Notes: generated from the letters alone by a model not told the origin. 64,000 nt of DNA from Candidatus Kryptonium thompsonii (GCA_001442925.1 LDXX01000005.1:124001-188000), one strand, 5' to 3'; counted from the stretch's first letter, positions 17,428-27,030 are shown. Made by a program: numbers and translations.

Positions 17428-17724
17428 ATGAAAGATATGAGCTTGTTCGAGCAACTTGTTTTTATACTCTATACACAATGTTGGGAACAACTTGGCAAAA
17501 TTCCAAATCCCGTAACTGGCAAAATTGAGAAAAAACTTGATGAAGCGAAATTCACAATCGACTTGCTTGATATGTTAAAGGAAAAAACAAAAGGAAACTT
17601 AACAGAAAATGAATCAAGATTTCTTGAATTCTCAATTTCACAACTTAAGATAAATTACTTCTTTGAAGTTGAAAATGAAAAAAAGAGCAAAACTACGGAA
17701 ACGACCGCTCAAGACCAATCATAA
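17428..17724 (+). CDS. DUF1844 family protein
   Basis: A 98-residue protein matching DUF1844: LFEQLVFILYTQCWEQLGKI, NPVTGKIEKKLDEAKFTIDL and LDMLKEKTKGNLTENESRFL, with a short polar tail. Members are small, helical and widespread; the function is unknown. It heads a compact forward operon with NAD kinase 19 bases downstream. Confidence 0.88.
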   Translation: MKDMSLFEQLVFILYTQCWEQLGKIPNPVTGKIEKKLDEAKFTIDLLDMLKEKTKGNLTENESRFLEFSISQLKINYFFEVENEKKSKTTETTAQDQS

Positions 17725-17743
17725 ATAAAAAACTTACCTATTA

Positions 17744-18634
17744 ATGAAATTCGGAATTATAGGCAACCTTGCAAAAGAATCCCTTTACGATATAGTTTTT
17801 AAATTAGCAAACCAACTTGAATGTGAAAAAATTCAATTTTTAGTTCAAAAAGAAATTGCAGATGAAATTGAAAAAAGATTCTCGAAAAAAATTGAATCAC
17901 AAGCAACACTTCCCGAACTACTTGAAAATTCAGATGTCATAGTTTCATTCGGTGGCGATGGAACGATCTTGTCAACAGCCAGATTGGTTGGAGAGCGTGA
18001 AGTTCCCATACTTGGTGTAAACCTCGGGAAACTTGGATTCCTTGCGGAAGTTTCCCCTGAAGAAATTTTTGAATTTATAAAAAAGGTTTGTAAAGGCAAT
18101 TACAGAGTTGAAGAGCGGATGGTGCTTGAAGCGAGTGTAAAGGGTGAAAATAAAAAATATTTTGCCTTAAACGATATTGTCATTGACAGGGCAGGTTCAC
18201 CCAGAGTTATTAACATTGAAACATACATAAACGATGAATATCTTATAACATACACTGGTGATGGGCTTATTATCTCAACTCCAACTGGCTCAACTGCTTA
18301 TTCGCTTGCCTCAGGAGGACCAATCGTAGCTCCATCAAGTCGAGTAATAACACTAACACCAATTTGCCCCCATACCCTTACAGCAAGACCTGTAGTTGTG
18401 CCAGATGATAGTATAATAAAAATTCAAATCGAATTTCACGAAAAAGACATTCTGCTTACCGTTGACGGCCAAGTTGAACACAAAGTTAAACCACCTGTTG
18501 AGATCACTGTTAAAAAGGCAGATCACAAGGTAAAACTTATAAAACGACTTGAGGTCACTTATTTTGATGTTTTAAGATCAAAATTAATGTGGGGGATGGA
18601 TTTGAGAATTGAAAAAAACAAAAATGGGGAATGA
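17744..18634 (+). CDS. nadK: NAD kinase
   Basis: A 296-residue enzyme phosphorylating NAD to NADP. GGDGT at residues 70-74 is the catalytic motif, followed by LGVNLGKLGFLAE, the LNDIVIDRAGSPRVI segment, TPTGSTAYSLASGGPIV and TPICPHTLTARPVV. Length is normal. It overlaps the next gene by four bases (ATGA), so translation is probably coupled to the HD-domain protein. Confidence 0.97.
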   Translation: MKFGIIGNLAKESLYDIVFKLANQLECEKIQFLVQKEIADEIEKRFSKKIESQATLPELLENSDVIVSFGGDGTILSTARLVGEREVPILGVNLGKLGFLAEVSPEEIFEFIKKVCKGNYRVEERMVLEASVKGENKKYFALNDIVIDRAGSPRVINIETYINDEYLITYTGDGLIISTPTGSTAYSLASGGPIVAPSSRVITLTPICPHTLTARPVVVPDDSIIKIQIEFHEKDILLTVDGQVEHKVKPPVEITVKKADHKVKLIKRLEVTYFDVLRSKLMWGMDLRIEKNKNGE

Positions 18635-19191
18635 AAGTGCCAACCTATGAAGATGCTTTGAAACTTCTCTTTGAATATACCGAAAGTGAAAATCTACGCA
18701 AACACGCCTTAGCCGTCGAAGCAGCAATGCGAGCCTATGCAAGGAAATTCGGAGAAGATGAAGAAAAGTGGGCAATAGTTGGTCTTTTACATGACTTCGA
18801 CTATGAGAAATTTCCAACGCCAGACCAACATCCATGGATTGGGTCAAAAATTCTTGAAGAAAGAGGCTACCCAGAGGATATACGGAAGGCAATCTTAGGG
18901 CACGCCGATTATACAGGCATCCCACGAGATACTCTTATGGCTAAAGCTTTATACGCTTGCGATGAACTCTGTGGATTCATAACTGCGGTTGCGCTTGTCA
19001 GACCTAATAAAAAACTTGAAGAGGTAACAGTTGAATCAGTCAAAAAGAAACTTAAAGACAAAGCATTTGCAAGGTCTGTAAATAGAAATGACATTTATAA
19101 AGGCGCTGAAGAACTTGGAATTCCTCTTGACGAGCATATCCAGTTTGTAATTGATGCTATGAAATCAATAGCGGATAAACTTGGTTTGTGA
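18631..19191 (+). CDS. HD-domain (HDIG-like) hydrolase
   Basis: A 186-residue protein. His in NLRKHALAVEAAMRAYA, the HD pair in VGLLHDFDYEKFPTPDQHP and later AILGHADYTG fit an HDIG/HDIG-like metal-dependent phosphohydrolase. MAKALYACDELCGFITAVAL is the conserved helix of the single-domain clade often annotated as HDIG protein. Substrate unknown; nucleotide or nucleic-acid phosphate is the usual range. Overlaps nadK upstream by ATGA, and its TGA shares a base with the ATG of the DedA gene. Confidence 0.85.
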   Translation: MKVPTYEDALKLLFEYTESENLRKHALAVEAAMRAYARKFGEDEEKWAIVGLLHDFDYEKFPTPDQHPWIGSKILEERGYPEDIRKAILGHADYTGIPRDTLMAKALYACDELCGFITAVALVRPNKKLEEVTVESVKKKLKDKAFARSVNRNDIYKGAEELGIPLDEHIQFVIDAMKSIADKLGL

Positions 19192-19727
19192 TGTCATATT
19201 TAACAATTTATTTTTGGATTTCGCTTGGTATCATATTTCAGGGAGAGATCGCCCTGATTGGCGCTGGACATTTAATTTACGCTGGAACTGTAAACTTTTG
19301 GGCTATCACTTTTATTGCGACTTTCCTCTCTTCTTTGAATGGTGAAATTTTTTTCACCTTCTCAAAATTCGGCTTAAGGTTTCTGCCACTTTCACAGGAA
19401 AAAATTTTAAAAGTTGGAAAATTAATCGAAAGGTATAAAACTTTTCTTTTGCTTTTTTCAAGATTTATTTACGGCATGAGAAATCTTATACCCATGGCGT
19501 TCGGTTTCACAAACATAAAACATATTGAATTCGCAATTTTAAATTTATTCGGTGCTTTCATCTGGGCATTGACTTTTACAACCGCAGGTTTTATTTCAGG
19601 AAATGTGACATCAATATTTATCGATGTAAAAAGATATCAAATGTTAATTTTGGGAATTTTTCTGGGAATTTCTTTTACAGTCACGATGTTGAAAATTTTA
19701 AAATTCCCAAAACAAAAAGGCAAATAA
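19191..19727 (+). CDS. DedA-family membrane protein
   Basis: About 178 residues from ATG 19191 (TGATG overlap with the HD gene). SRFIYGMRNLIPMAFG is close to the conserved DedA motif with Arg and Pro, and GEIALIGAGHLIYAG and SSLNGEIFFTFSKFG cover the N-terminal re-entrant part. DedA proteins act as proton-linked membrane transporters, and some flip undecaprenyl phosphate or phospholipids. It is a little shorter than typical members (about 200). Three bases separate it from the Rieske gene. Confidence 0.84.
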   Translation: MSYLTIYFWISLGIIFQGEIALIGAGHLIYAGTVNFWAITFIATFLSSLNGEIFFTFSKFGLRFLPLSQEKILKVGKLIERYKTFLLLFSRFIYGMRNLIPMAFGFTNIKHIEFAILNLFGAFIWALTFTTAGFISGNVTSIFIDVKRYQMLILGIFLGISFTVTMLKILKFPKQKGK

Positions 19728-19729
19728 CC

Positions 19730-20191
19730 ATGTCGAATGATAAATTATCAAGGCGTCATTTCGTTCGAATTACCGGTTCAATTTTGATAGCTTCAATGGG
19801 GGGCTCAACTTTATCTGCCTTACTTCAGGGTTGCCAAAAATATGAGGAAACAAATCCAACTCAACCTTCACCTGGGTCGAAATTCACGATAAAATTAAGT
19901 GAACATCCTGAACTGATACAAGTTGGGGGATTTAAAACATTTAACATTAACTCAACTCCGGTAATCGTATTTCGAACAGGGCAAACGACATTTAAAGCTA
20001 TATCGATGATATGCACACATCAAGGTTGCACAACCAATTGGGTAAACTCAGCACAGCAATTTCAATGCCCATGCCATGGGTCCAAATTTGACAAGGATGG
20101 AAAAGTAATCCAAGGTCCAGCCACGCAAAATTTAAAAACTTACACCGCGGAATACAAAGGCGATACAAATGAGTTGATCATATATTTCTAA
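19730..20191 (+). CDS. Tat-exported Rieske [2Fe-2S] lipoprotein
   Basis: A 153-residue protein. SRRHFVRITGS is a twin-arginine motif and the signal ends at LLQGC, so Cys35 may be lipidated. Cluster ligands are Cys95/His97 (CTHQGC) and Cys113/His116 (CPCHGS); Cys100 and Cys115 form the usual disulphide. The rest follows the small Rieske fold. Such proteins work in bc1/b6f-type or alternative complexes, but no cytochrome b is nearby. Its last four bases overlap, on the other strand, the end of the kinase gene. It closes the DUF1844-nadK-HD-DedA operon. Confidence 0.92.
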   Translation: MSNDKLSRRHFVRITGSILIASMGGSTLSALLQGCQKYEETNPTQPSPGSKFTIKLSEHPELIQVGGFKTFNINSTPVIVFRTGQTTFKAISMICTHQGCTTNWVNSAQQFQCPCHGSKFDKDGKVIQGPATQNLKTYTAEYKGDTNELIIYF

Positions 20192-23100
20192 CCCCTGCCG
20201 ATAAATCGTTCAATTAACAATTCAATCTTTTCTATATCGTATGGTTTTTGGATAAAGCCGTTTAATCCCTCTTCAGCCATCAATGTCGCCGGTGATGGCT
20301 CTGTTAAGAAGTATCCACTTGTTAAAACAACACATGCGTTTGGATTTATTTGTCTTATCTTTCTAAAAGTTGAAATGCCATCAATTGTTGGCAATCCAAT
20401 ATCAATCAACGCGAGATCGATTTTTTCAATATTTGCTTTGTAAATTTCTATTGCATCATATCCATTATCCGTGGCAAACACCTTATAACCTTTCGATTCA
20501 AGGTATTCTTCCAAAAGATACCTTAAATTATCCTCATCCTCAACTATTAAAATTGTAGCCGGCGTGATTTCACCAACTTCAACTCCCTCTTCAATTTCCT
20601 CAACTTTCTTCTCAACCGCCGGTAAATAAATATAAAAAGTTGTACCTTTTCCAACTTCCGTTTCAAAAGTTATATACCCATTATGAGCTTTCACGACCAT
20701 TAAAACTATTGGAAGCCCAAGTCCTGTGCCCTTTTCTAAGGGTTTAGTTGTAAAAAATGGTTCAAAAATTCGCTCCCTCAATTCTTCAGGAATTCCCGTT
20801 CCAGTATCGGAGATTGAAATCACTACATATTCATCCGCAGAGATATTCGGAAACTTACCTTTTAACTCCTCGCCTTTGACACTGCCAACATTTATTCTTA
20901 ACACACCCCCATTTGGCATCGCATCTCTTGCATTTATACATAAATTTATCAATGCTTGAACCATTTGACCATAATCAGCATTTATGAACTTAACATTTTC
21001 ATCAATAAATGTTTCAACCTTTATATTTTCCGGAAAACTATGAGCAACAAGCACTCTGACTTCTTGAATTAAATCTTTAACATCAACAACCAGCGCTTTT
21101 CCACTTTCTCTCCTTACAAAGTTAAGAAGGCGCCTTGTTATATCCGCTCCCCTATCAGCACTTTTCTTGAGTATATCAAGTACCTTCACTATTTCAGGGT
21201 CATCATTAGCCAATCGTCTTTTCAAAATTTTAATTCCTGCCTGTATCGACGAGAGGATATTGTTAAAATCATGAGCGATCCCGCTCGAAATTGAGCCGAT
21301 CGATTCAAGTTTTTGAAATTGAAACATCTGTGCTTCAAAAAGCTTTTGTTCAGTTATATTGCGCTTTATCGCAATAAAATTCGTTATGTTTCCATTAGCA
21401 TCAAATAATGGCGAAATCGTCATATGTTCGTAATAAAAATCTCCGTTTTTCTTTCTATTTATCAATTCACCTCTCCAAACTTTTCCACTCAATATTGTTC
21501 TCCACATATCTTCATAAAATTTGCGATCATGTTTCCCACTTTTTAGAATCCTTGGATTCTTCCCAAGCACTTCCTGAATTCTATAACCCGTCATTTTTTC
21601 AAAAGCAGGATTCACATATTTGATATTTCCATTAGCGTCGGTTATCATGACCGCTTCGGATAAGTTTTCAATTGCCTTAGCCAATTCAATCTTTTCACGT
21701 TGAAGTTTTTCTTCCTCTGTCACATCCCTTACGATAACTATATACCCATCAATTGCCCCACTTGCTGTGAAAACCGGTTGAACATCGACAACAATTGACA
21801 TCTCCACCCCCTGAAGTGAGCGAAAAGATACAGTGTGCCCCTTTATAGCTCTGCCGCTGAGCATTTCATTAGCGAAAAAGTTAATGTCTATATTTCCAAG
21901 GTCAAGAATTTCCATCAACTTTTCACCTACAACTTTTGAAATATCAGCTTCAACAAGTCCAAGCACTCGCTTCATCTCAGAATTTAAATAAAGTAACCGC
22001 CCTTCTGGGTCTATCCTCAAGATCCCAATGGGTGCATTTTCAAGAACTGTCTTTATGAATTTTTCCGAACTTTTCAAAAGCTCAAACAACCTTGCATTTT
22101 CAATTGCGCTCGCAACATCATTACATATATTGAGAGCGAGTTCAATTTCTTCGTTTTCAAATGAACGACCAAAGTTAAAATAAACATCAAGCCGTCCAAT
22201 AAATTTTTCCTTGTATACAATTGGGAAAAAACAAAGTGACTTAATCCCTTCTTCAACCAATACATCTCTCAATTCAAAAAGTGATCTCTCACTCTCAACA
22301 TCGTCTATTACAATTGGAAAAACTTTTTCCTCACTACCCCATGGTGTATAGCTTGATGCAACTTTAATATGTCTCTCAGACAAACCAATTGAAGATGCGC
22401 AGGTTAGAGTGCCACTTTTACTTTCTTTATCTTTTAAAAAAATTGCAACCTTACTTGCATTGTAACTTTCCTTTATTAATTTCGAAACAGACATCAAAAT
22501 CTCCATAATGTCAATTTTAAATCCAATTGCTTGCGAGACTTTATTTAAAACATTTAATCGCCTTAATCGTCTAATTGCTTGGCTATAAAGTTCAGCGTTT
22601 CTGAAAGCGCTTGCGAGTTGAGGTGCAATTCGACTCAAAAATTCCCTGTCCTCGTGTTTTATCCCATCAACCTTACTACTTTCGACCCTTAAAACCCCAA
22701 TGACTTCATCCCCAAGCAAAAGAGGAATGTCAAACTCAGATCTAACCTCTGCATGTTTTATAACACATCTTTCATCGTTTAAGACATCAGGTGAGTAAAT
22801 AGAACTGCGAAACATATAAGCGTAGTTCATAAGATCCATTTGCCCAAAGGATATTTCCTGAACAAGATTTTTATCTTCAACTCCAAAAGAGCAAAGTAGG
22901 CGGAACTTTTGAGCATCTTTATCAGCAAGATAAATTGAGAAACGATAATAACCCAATCCCTCTTTAAAAACCCTTAAAATTTCACTTACGGCATCTTCAA
23001 TTTCTATATTTGAAAGCAAAATATGGTCAATCCGCGAGACCATGAAGTTTTCAAGATCTCGTCTTTTAAGTTTATTGATAAGTTTGTCAAGATTTTCACC

Positions 23101-23361
23101 GATCTCCCCTATTTCATCCTTAGTTTTATAATCAATTTCAACATATTGCCCCTTCAATGCGCGATCAATGGCTATCTTATACTTCTCGATCGGGTTCAAA
23201 ATTTTCCATATAAAAATATATCCAGCACCGAAGGCGAAAAAGATAACTGTGAAAGCAAAAACTTGTTCAACCCTTATACCAAGCTTAGAGATATTTGACA
23301 TGATGATAAGAGTAAGGAAAGTTAAAAGTAAAAGCAGGGAAAATCTAACTTTTAAACTCAT
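20188..23361 (-). CDS. Hybrid sensor histidine kinase (HAMP-GAF-GAF-PAS-PAS-HisKA-HATPase-REC)
   Basis: 1,057 residues from the ATG at 23361, which overlaps the upstream stop as ATGA; the ATG six bases earlier is less likely. Two membrane helices at about 5-25 and 34-54 leave almost no periplasmic loop. A HAMP-like linker (54-103), two GAF domains (about 115-260 and 275-430) and two PAS domains (about 430-555 and 565-690) follow. HisKA has SGIAHDFNN (His about 697); ATPase boxes are INLCINARDAMPNGG, DTGTGIPE and GTGLGLPIV. The C-terminal receiver has LIVEDED, phosphoacceptor Asp in LIDIGLPT (about 985) and Lys in IQKPY. It likely senses cytoplasmic or redox/ligand signals through GAF/PAS. No separate response regulator is adjacent. 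Confidence 0.94.
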   Translation of the reverse strand: MSLKVRFSLLLLLTFLTLIIMSNISKLGIRVEQVFAFTVIFFAFGAGYIFIWKILNPIEKYKIAIDRALKGQYVEIDYKTKDEIGEIGENLDKLINKLKRRDLENFMVSRIDHILLSNIEIEDAVSEILRVFKEGLGYYRFSIYLADKDAQKFRLLCSFGVEDKNLVQEISFGQMDLMNYAYMFRSSIYSPDVLNDERCVIKHAEVRSEFDIPLLLGDEVIGVLRVESSKVDGIKHEDREFLSRIAPQLASAFRNAELYSQAIRRLRRLNVLNKVSQAIGFKIDIMEILMSVSKLIKESYNASKVAIFLKDKESKSGTLTCASSIGLSERHIKVASSYTPWGSEEKVFPIVIDDVESERSLFELRDVLVEEGIKSLCFFPIVYKEKFIGRLDVYFNFGRSFENEEIELALNICNDVASAIENARLFELLKSSEKFIKTVLENAPIGILRIDPEGRLLYLNSEMKRVLGLVEADISKVVGEKLMEILDLGNIDINFFANEMLSGRAIKGHTVSFRSLQGVEMSIVVDVQPVFTASGAIDGYIVIVRDVTEEEKLQREKIELAKAIENLSEAVMITDANGNIKYVNPAFEKMTGYRIQEVLGKNPRILKSGKHDRKFYEDMWRTILSGKVWRGELINRKKNGDFYYEHMTISPLFDANGNITNFIAIKRNITEQKLFEAQMFQFQKLESIGSISSGIAHDFNNILSSIQAGIKILKRRLANDDPEIVKVLDILKKSADRGADITRRLLNFVRRESGKALVVDVKDLIQEVRVLVAHSFPENIKVETFIDENVKFINADYGQMVQALINLCINARDAMPNGGVLRINVGSVKGEELKGKFPNISADEYVVISISDTGTGIPEELRERIFEPFFTTKPLEKGTGLGLPIVLMVVKAHNGYITFETEVGKGTTFYIYLPAVEKKVEEIEEGVEVGEITPATILIVEDEDNLRYLLEEYLESKGYKVFATDNGYDAIEIYKANIEKIDLALIDIGLPTIDGISTFRKIRQINPNACVVLTSGYFLTEPSPATLMAEEGLNGFIQKPYDIEKIELLIERFIGRG

Positions 23362-24332
23362 GACCATCCCCCCGAATTTGTTACACCTGTTAAAAAGTTT
23401 AAAATAAAAAACGCTGCAAGCCTTGCCGTCTTTCCATCAACATCATATTCAGGATTCACTTCTGCTATATCAAGGATTTTAACATTCAAATTTAAACCAC
23501 AAAAGAGAGCAATTTTTAAAACATCTTCAGCTTTCAATCCATCCGGATATGTTGCGCTAACCCCCGGTGCATCCGCATTTCTAACCGAGTCCACATCAAA
23601 ACTTAAATGAACAAGATGATCTTTCAATTCAAGCTCAATTGCATTTAATATAAAATCAAGCCCTTTTTCTCTAACATCATCAAGCGTAAAAATCTTGATG
23701 CCTTTCTCCAACGCATACTTAAAGTGATAAATTGAATTAGCATAGTTTTGAATTCCAACTTCAATCATTTTGTCAGGTTTATATTCCGATTCAAGGATTT
23801 GCCTAAAAGGCGTTCCACTATTTCTGACTTGAGAGTCACGAACATCAAGATGGGTATCAATGTTAAATACCGCTTTCTTTCTTTTTTCAAAATTTCTTGC
23901 AAACCCAAGATAGTCCGGAAAGGCGATGTCATGTCCCCCACCAATCACTATCACTAAAATTTCGTTTTTAATAAGTTCCTCTACCACGAAAATTAGTCGT
24001 TCATGAATTTTTTCAAGTTCCCCATCGGTTTTTAAATTTCCAAGGTCAAAGATTTTTAAATCGGTTACCTGTTTTTCAAACTTAAAGTTAAACGGAGTCA
24101 ATCTATAAAAATACTTTCTCACTTCATCCGGGGCTTTTCTTGCGCCAGGTCTTCCTTGATTCCGTTTAACCCCTTCATCTTGGGGAACGCCAATAATGGC
24201 AACTTTTGTGCCTTCAAAATTTTTCACATCTCTAAAAACCAGATCACCCATTCTCGGATCATTTTTATCACCACGAGTGAAAAATAGTGATTCATCCGGA
24301 GGCGTTAGAAATTTAAAAATTTCATCGATCAT
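23358..24332 (-). CDS. Arginase-superfamily enzyme, formimidoylglutamase-like
   Basis: A 324-residue Mn-dependent ureohydrolase. IGVPQDEGVKRNQGRPGA is close to HutG formimidoylglutamases. Metal ligands: GGGHD, NIDTHLDVRD and SFDVDSVRNADAPGVS. HutG converts formimidoylglutamate to glutamate and formamide in histidine degradation; arginase or agmatinase activity cannot be excluded. No other hut gene is nearby. The stop overlaps the start of the hybrid kinase by four bases, so the two are translationally coupled, which is an unusual pairing. Confidence 0.86.
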   Translation of the reverse strand: MIDEIFKFLTPPDESLFFTRGDKNDPRMGDLVFRDVKNFEGTKVAIIGVPQDEGVKRNQGRPGARKAPDEVRKYFYRLTPFNFKFEKQVTDLKIFDLGNLKTDGELEKIHERLIFVVEELIKNEILVIVIGGGHDIAFPDYLGFARNFEKRKKAVFNIDTHLDVRDSQVRNSGTPFRQILESEYKPDKMIEVGIQNYANSIYHFKYALEKGIKIFTLDDVREKGLDFILNAIELELKDHLVHLSFDVDSVRNADAPGVSATYPDGLKAEDVLKIALFCGLNLNVKILDIAEVNPEYDVDGKTARLAAFFILNFLTGVTNSGGWS

Positions 24333-24438
24333 TGCTCACCTATAAGTTTAGTTTAATTAAACCGCCGCAAGCGATGAATCAGCGAAAAACTTGAAATTTT
24401 GATCTCAAGATATTATATTTATAATGAACTTCCTTCAA

Positions 24439-24511
24439 GCGGGAGTAGCTCAGATGGTAGAGCGTCACCTTGCCAAGGTGAATGTCGCGGGTTCGAGTCC
24501 CGTCTCCCGCT
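24439..24511 (+). tRNA. tRNA-Gly (GCC)
   Basis: Cloverleaf with acceptor GCGGGAG/CTCCCGC, D-arm GCTCAGATGGTAGAGC, anticodon stem TCACC/GGTGA with loop TTGCCAA (anticodon GCC), and T-arm GCGGG-TTCGAGT-CCCGT. Discriminator T, CCA not encoded. It ends 14 bases before the convergent sixA stop. Confidence 0.97.
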
Positions 24512-24525
24512 CAAATTTTTCGCTT

Positions 24526-25014
24526 TTATCTCTCCGAAAGGTTCAATATCATATCCGGATGAATCAACCATTTCAAACTTCCCCCGGAAATAGATAAGCT
24601 ACTAAATTCAACACAAGCAACGGTATTCTTTTTAAACTCGATTGGTTTTTTAAGACCAATGAGCCAACCTAAAAATTCACCAATGTGCGGTTCATGCCCA
24701 ACCGCAAGAACATTTTCGGCTTTAAGCGAAAAAATTATCTCGATTAACTCTTCAAAATCAGAACCGGGGATGAGTTCGCTTAACTTTACAACATCAGATT
24801 GAACTCCCATAACTTTACGAAATATACCAGCAGTTTGAACAGCTCTGACAAGCGGACTTGAGACAACGATATCAATTGTCAAACCCATTCTTTTCAAGGC
24901 GGTAGCCATCTTTTCGGTCGTCTCTCGTCCAAGCTCGGTTAATTCTCTCTCAAAATCACTCATCCCCGGTTTCTTCGATTCAGCATCCGCATGTCGAACA
25001 AGGTAAAGCAACAA
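24526..25014 (-). CDS. sixA: SixA-type phosphohistidine phosphatase
   Basis: A 162-residue histidine-phosphatase-superfamily protein. LVRHADAE carries the catalytic RH pair (residues 7-8), with SSPLVRAVQTAGI and AVGHEPHIGEFLGWLIG holding the second Arg and His. SixA removes phosphate from phosphohistidine (in E. coli, from ArcB or a PTS protein). Starts with TTG codons at 25014 or 25011; no in-frame ATG is near. It begins one base after the S9 peptidase stop, so it is co-transcribed with it. A nearby large histidine kinase is a tempting but untested partner. Confidence 0.9.
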   Translation of the reverse strand: MLLYLVRHADAESKKPGMSDFERELTELGRETTEKMATALKRMGLTIDIVVSSPLVRAVQTAGIFRKVMGVQSDVVKLSELIPGSDFEELIEIIFSLKAENVLAVGHEPHIGEFLGWLIGLKKPIEFKKNTVACVEFSSLSISGGSLKWLIHPDMILNLSER

Positions 25015-25015
25015 A

Positions 25016-26887
25016 TTAATTCATCGCCTGTTTGTTTTTTACATATTTATCCAAGAACTCTACTATCGCTTTATACGCCTTTATTCTATTTTTAAGCTTA
25101 GACAAACCATGCCCTTCATCGTCGAAAACTAAATACTCTACAATCCCACCTCTTGACTTTATCGATTCAACAATTTGATCAGATTCCGATTTGGGAACGC
25201 GCGGGTCGTTCGCACCTTGAATTATCATAAGCGGTGCTTTGATCTTGTCAACATGATAAAATGGAGAGATTTCTTTTAAAAATTCGGCGTCTTTTTCCGG
25301 ATCTCCGTATTCAGCCATTCTATGTTTCTGACGCCATGCACCTGTATTTCTTAAAAATGTCAAGAAGTTTGAAATTCCAACAAGATCAACACCAGCAGCC
25401 CACAAATCTGGATAAAATGTGACAGCAGCAAGCGTCATATACCCACCATAACTACCTCCATAGACAATAATCTTTTTCGGATCAATATACCCTGTTGATT
25501 TAAGGAAATTAGGTATCATGGCAACATCTCTTATCGCATCTTTACGCTTCGTTGTATTGTCAAGTGAAGCATATGTCTTGCCATATCCTGTGCTTCCACG
25601 GACATTTGGTGCATAGACAACATAGCCGCTGTGAATAAAGTATTGATAAAGAGCTGAAAACCTTGGAACTTCTTGAGCCTCGGGTCCACCATGAATTGAA
25701 ACAATAACTGGTAAAGAACTGTCTTTTTTGGCTCCTTTCGGAAGATACAAATAACCCGGAATTTCAAGCCCATCAAATGATTTGAAACGCACAAGCTCAG
25801 GCTTGACAAATGAACTTAAAGGTATTCCAGCCGTAGAACTATAAGTGATTTGTGAGTATTTATTCGTCGGAATGTCGTAATAGTAAATATCTTGATTTTT
25901 AACGGGACTTTGATACGTAAAGATGATCTTTTTCCCATCCGCCGTAAATTTTAAACTTCCAATAATTCCGCCGGTAGGGAAGTTAAGCTTTTTTGCTTTC
26001 TTTGTAGCCAAATTTAACGAATAAACTTCGCTATAACCATCGACATTTAAAATGAAGACAAGATACTTTCCATCTTTTGAAAGCTCGATTGCTTCGACAT
26101 CCCAATTCGTCGTGTAAATATAATTCAATTTCCCATTTGGAACATCAATGTAAGCGATTCCAACAAATTCCTTCCCTTCATCCGAAAGAAGATATATCCC
26201 TTTGCCATCTTTAGAAAATCTAGCACCAAAATATCTCGCAGGTTGTGTATGTGGGGTTATGTTGTAAACTTTCCCACTTTCATATTCGATAAGATACAGA
26301 TCATTATCAAAACTGCTTCGATTTTGAGATACAAGAATGTATTTGTTATCGGGAGACCAAGCGACGACGGAGTTATTTCCATCATTTTGCCAGACAAGTT
26401 TAACTTTCCCAGTTTTTATGTTCATAGCATAGACATCAAAAAAAGCTCTATTTCTCTCGTTCGATGCAAAGGCAAACATCGTCCCATCTCCCGACCATGC
26501 ACCGAAGTTGTAGATGACATTGTCATTATAAGTCAACCGTCTTATTTCACTACCATCAGATTTTAAGAGAAAAAGTTGTGTATGTTCATTTCCACCCATA
26601 TCTTTCCCAAAAAGCATCCAATCCCCATTTTTCGGATTCCATGAAACAAATTGAACTCTCTCATCAAAAAATGTTAACTGTTCCGGACATCCCGAAGAAA
26701 TTCTAACTTTCCAAACCTGATTTGTTCCAGTTACATCGGTAAGATAAGCTATAAACTTTCCATCAGGTGAGACCGTTGGAGAGGAAGCACTTCTTATGTT
26801 AAGATATTGCTCGATTGTGTAGGTTTGAGCAAAAAGGAAGAAAGGCAAAAGCACAAGTATAATTGAGAGCCAAAGTTTTCTTCTCAT
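25016..26887 (-). CDS. Secreted S9-family peptidase (prolyl oligopeptidase type)
   Basis: A 623-residue protein with a signal peptide (LWLSIILVLLPFFLFAQ). Residues 30-370 form a WD40/TolB-like propeller with repeats such as SPDGKFIAYL, SPDNKYILV and SKDGKYLVF. The C-terminal alpha/beta hydrolase has HGGPEAQ, the nucleophile in YGGSYGGYM, Asp in GANDPRVP and His in DDEGHGL. This is an S9C-like dipeptidyl or acylaminoacyl peptidase that trims peptides, here probably in the periplasm. It is followed at once by sixA. Confidence 0.93.
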   Translation of the reverse strand: MRRKLWLSIILVLLPFFLFAQTYTIEQYLNIRSASSPTVSPDGKFIAYLTDVTGTNQVWKVRISSGCPEQLTFFDERVQFVSWNPKNGDWMLFGKDMGGNEHTQLFLLKSDGSEIRRLTYNDNVIYNFGAWSGDGTMFAFASNERNRAFFDVYAMNIKTGKVKLVWQNDGNNSVVAWSPDNKYILVSQNRSSFDNDLYLIEYESGKVYNITPHTQPARYFGARFSKDGKGIYLLSDEGKEFVGIAYIDVPNGKLNYIYTTNWDVEAIELSKDGKYLVFILNVDGYSEVYSLNLATKKAKKLNFPTGGIIGSLKFTADGKKIIFTYQSPVKNQDIYYYDIPTNKYSQITYSSTAGIPLSSFVKPELVRFKSFDGLEIPGYLYLPKGAKKDSSLPVIVSIHGGPEAQEVPRFSALYQYFIHSGYVVYAPNVRGSTGYGKTYASLDNTTKRKDAIRDVAMIPNFLKSTGYIDPKKIIVYGGSYGGYMTLAAVTFYPDLWAAGVDLVGISNFLTFLRNTGAWRQKHRMAEYGDPEKDAEFLKEISPFYHVDKIKAPLMIIQGANDPRVPKSESDQIVESIKSRGGIVEYLVFDDEGHGLSKLKNRIKAYKAIVEFLDKYVKNKQAMN

Positions 26888-27030
26888 AGGCCTCCAAGAT
26901 TTTGTTTAACTTAGCGCAAAGGATAAATTATAAAAATTTAAAGTTAAGGTCAAGTTCTCTAGGGAAATTTTGCATTTAGAGGGATTTTTTGATAATTTAA
27001 AGCAAATTTAAAACAAAGTTTGCAATCAAG

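Noticed and set aside
23358-24332. Agmatinase or arginase as the first name for the ureohydrolase
   Set aside because: The segment IGVPQDEGVKRNQGRPGA is closer to formimidoylglutamases, so I keep the superfamily name and mention the alternatives.
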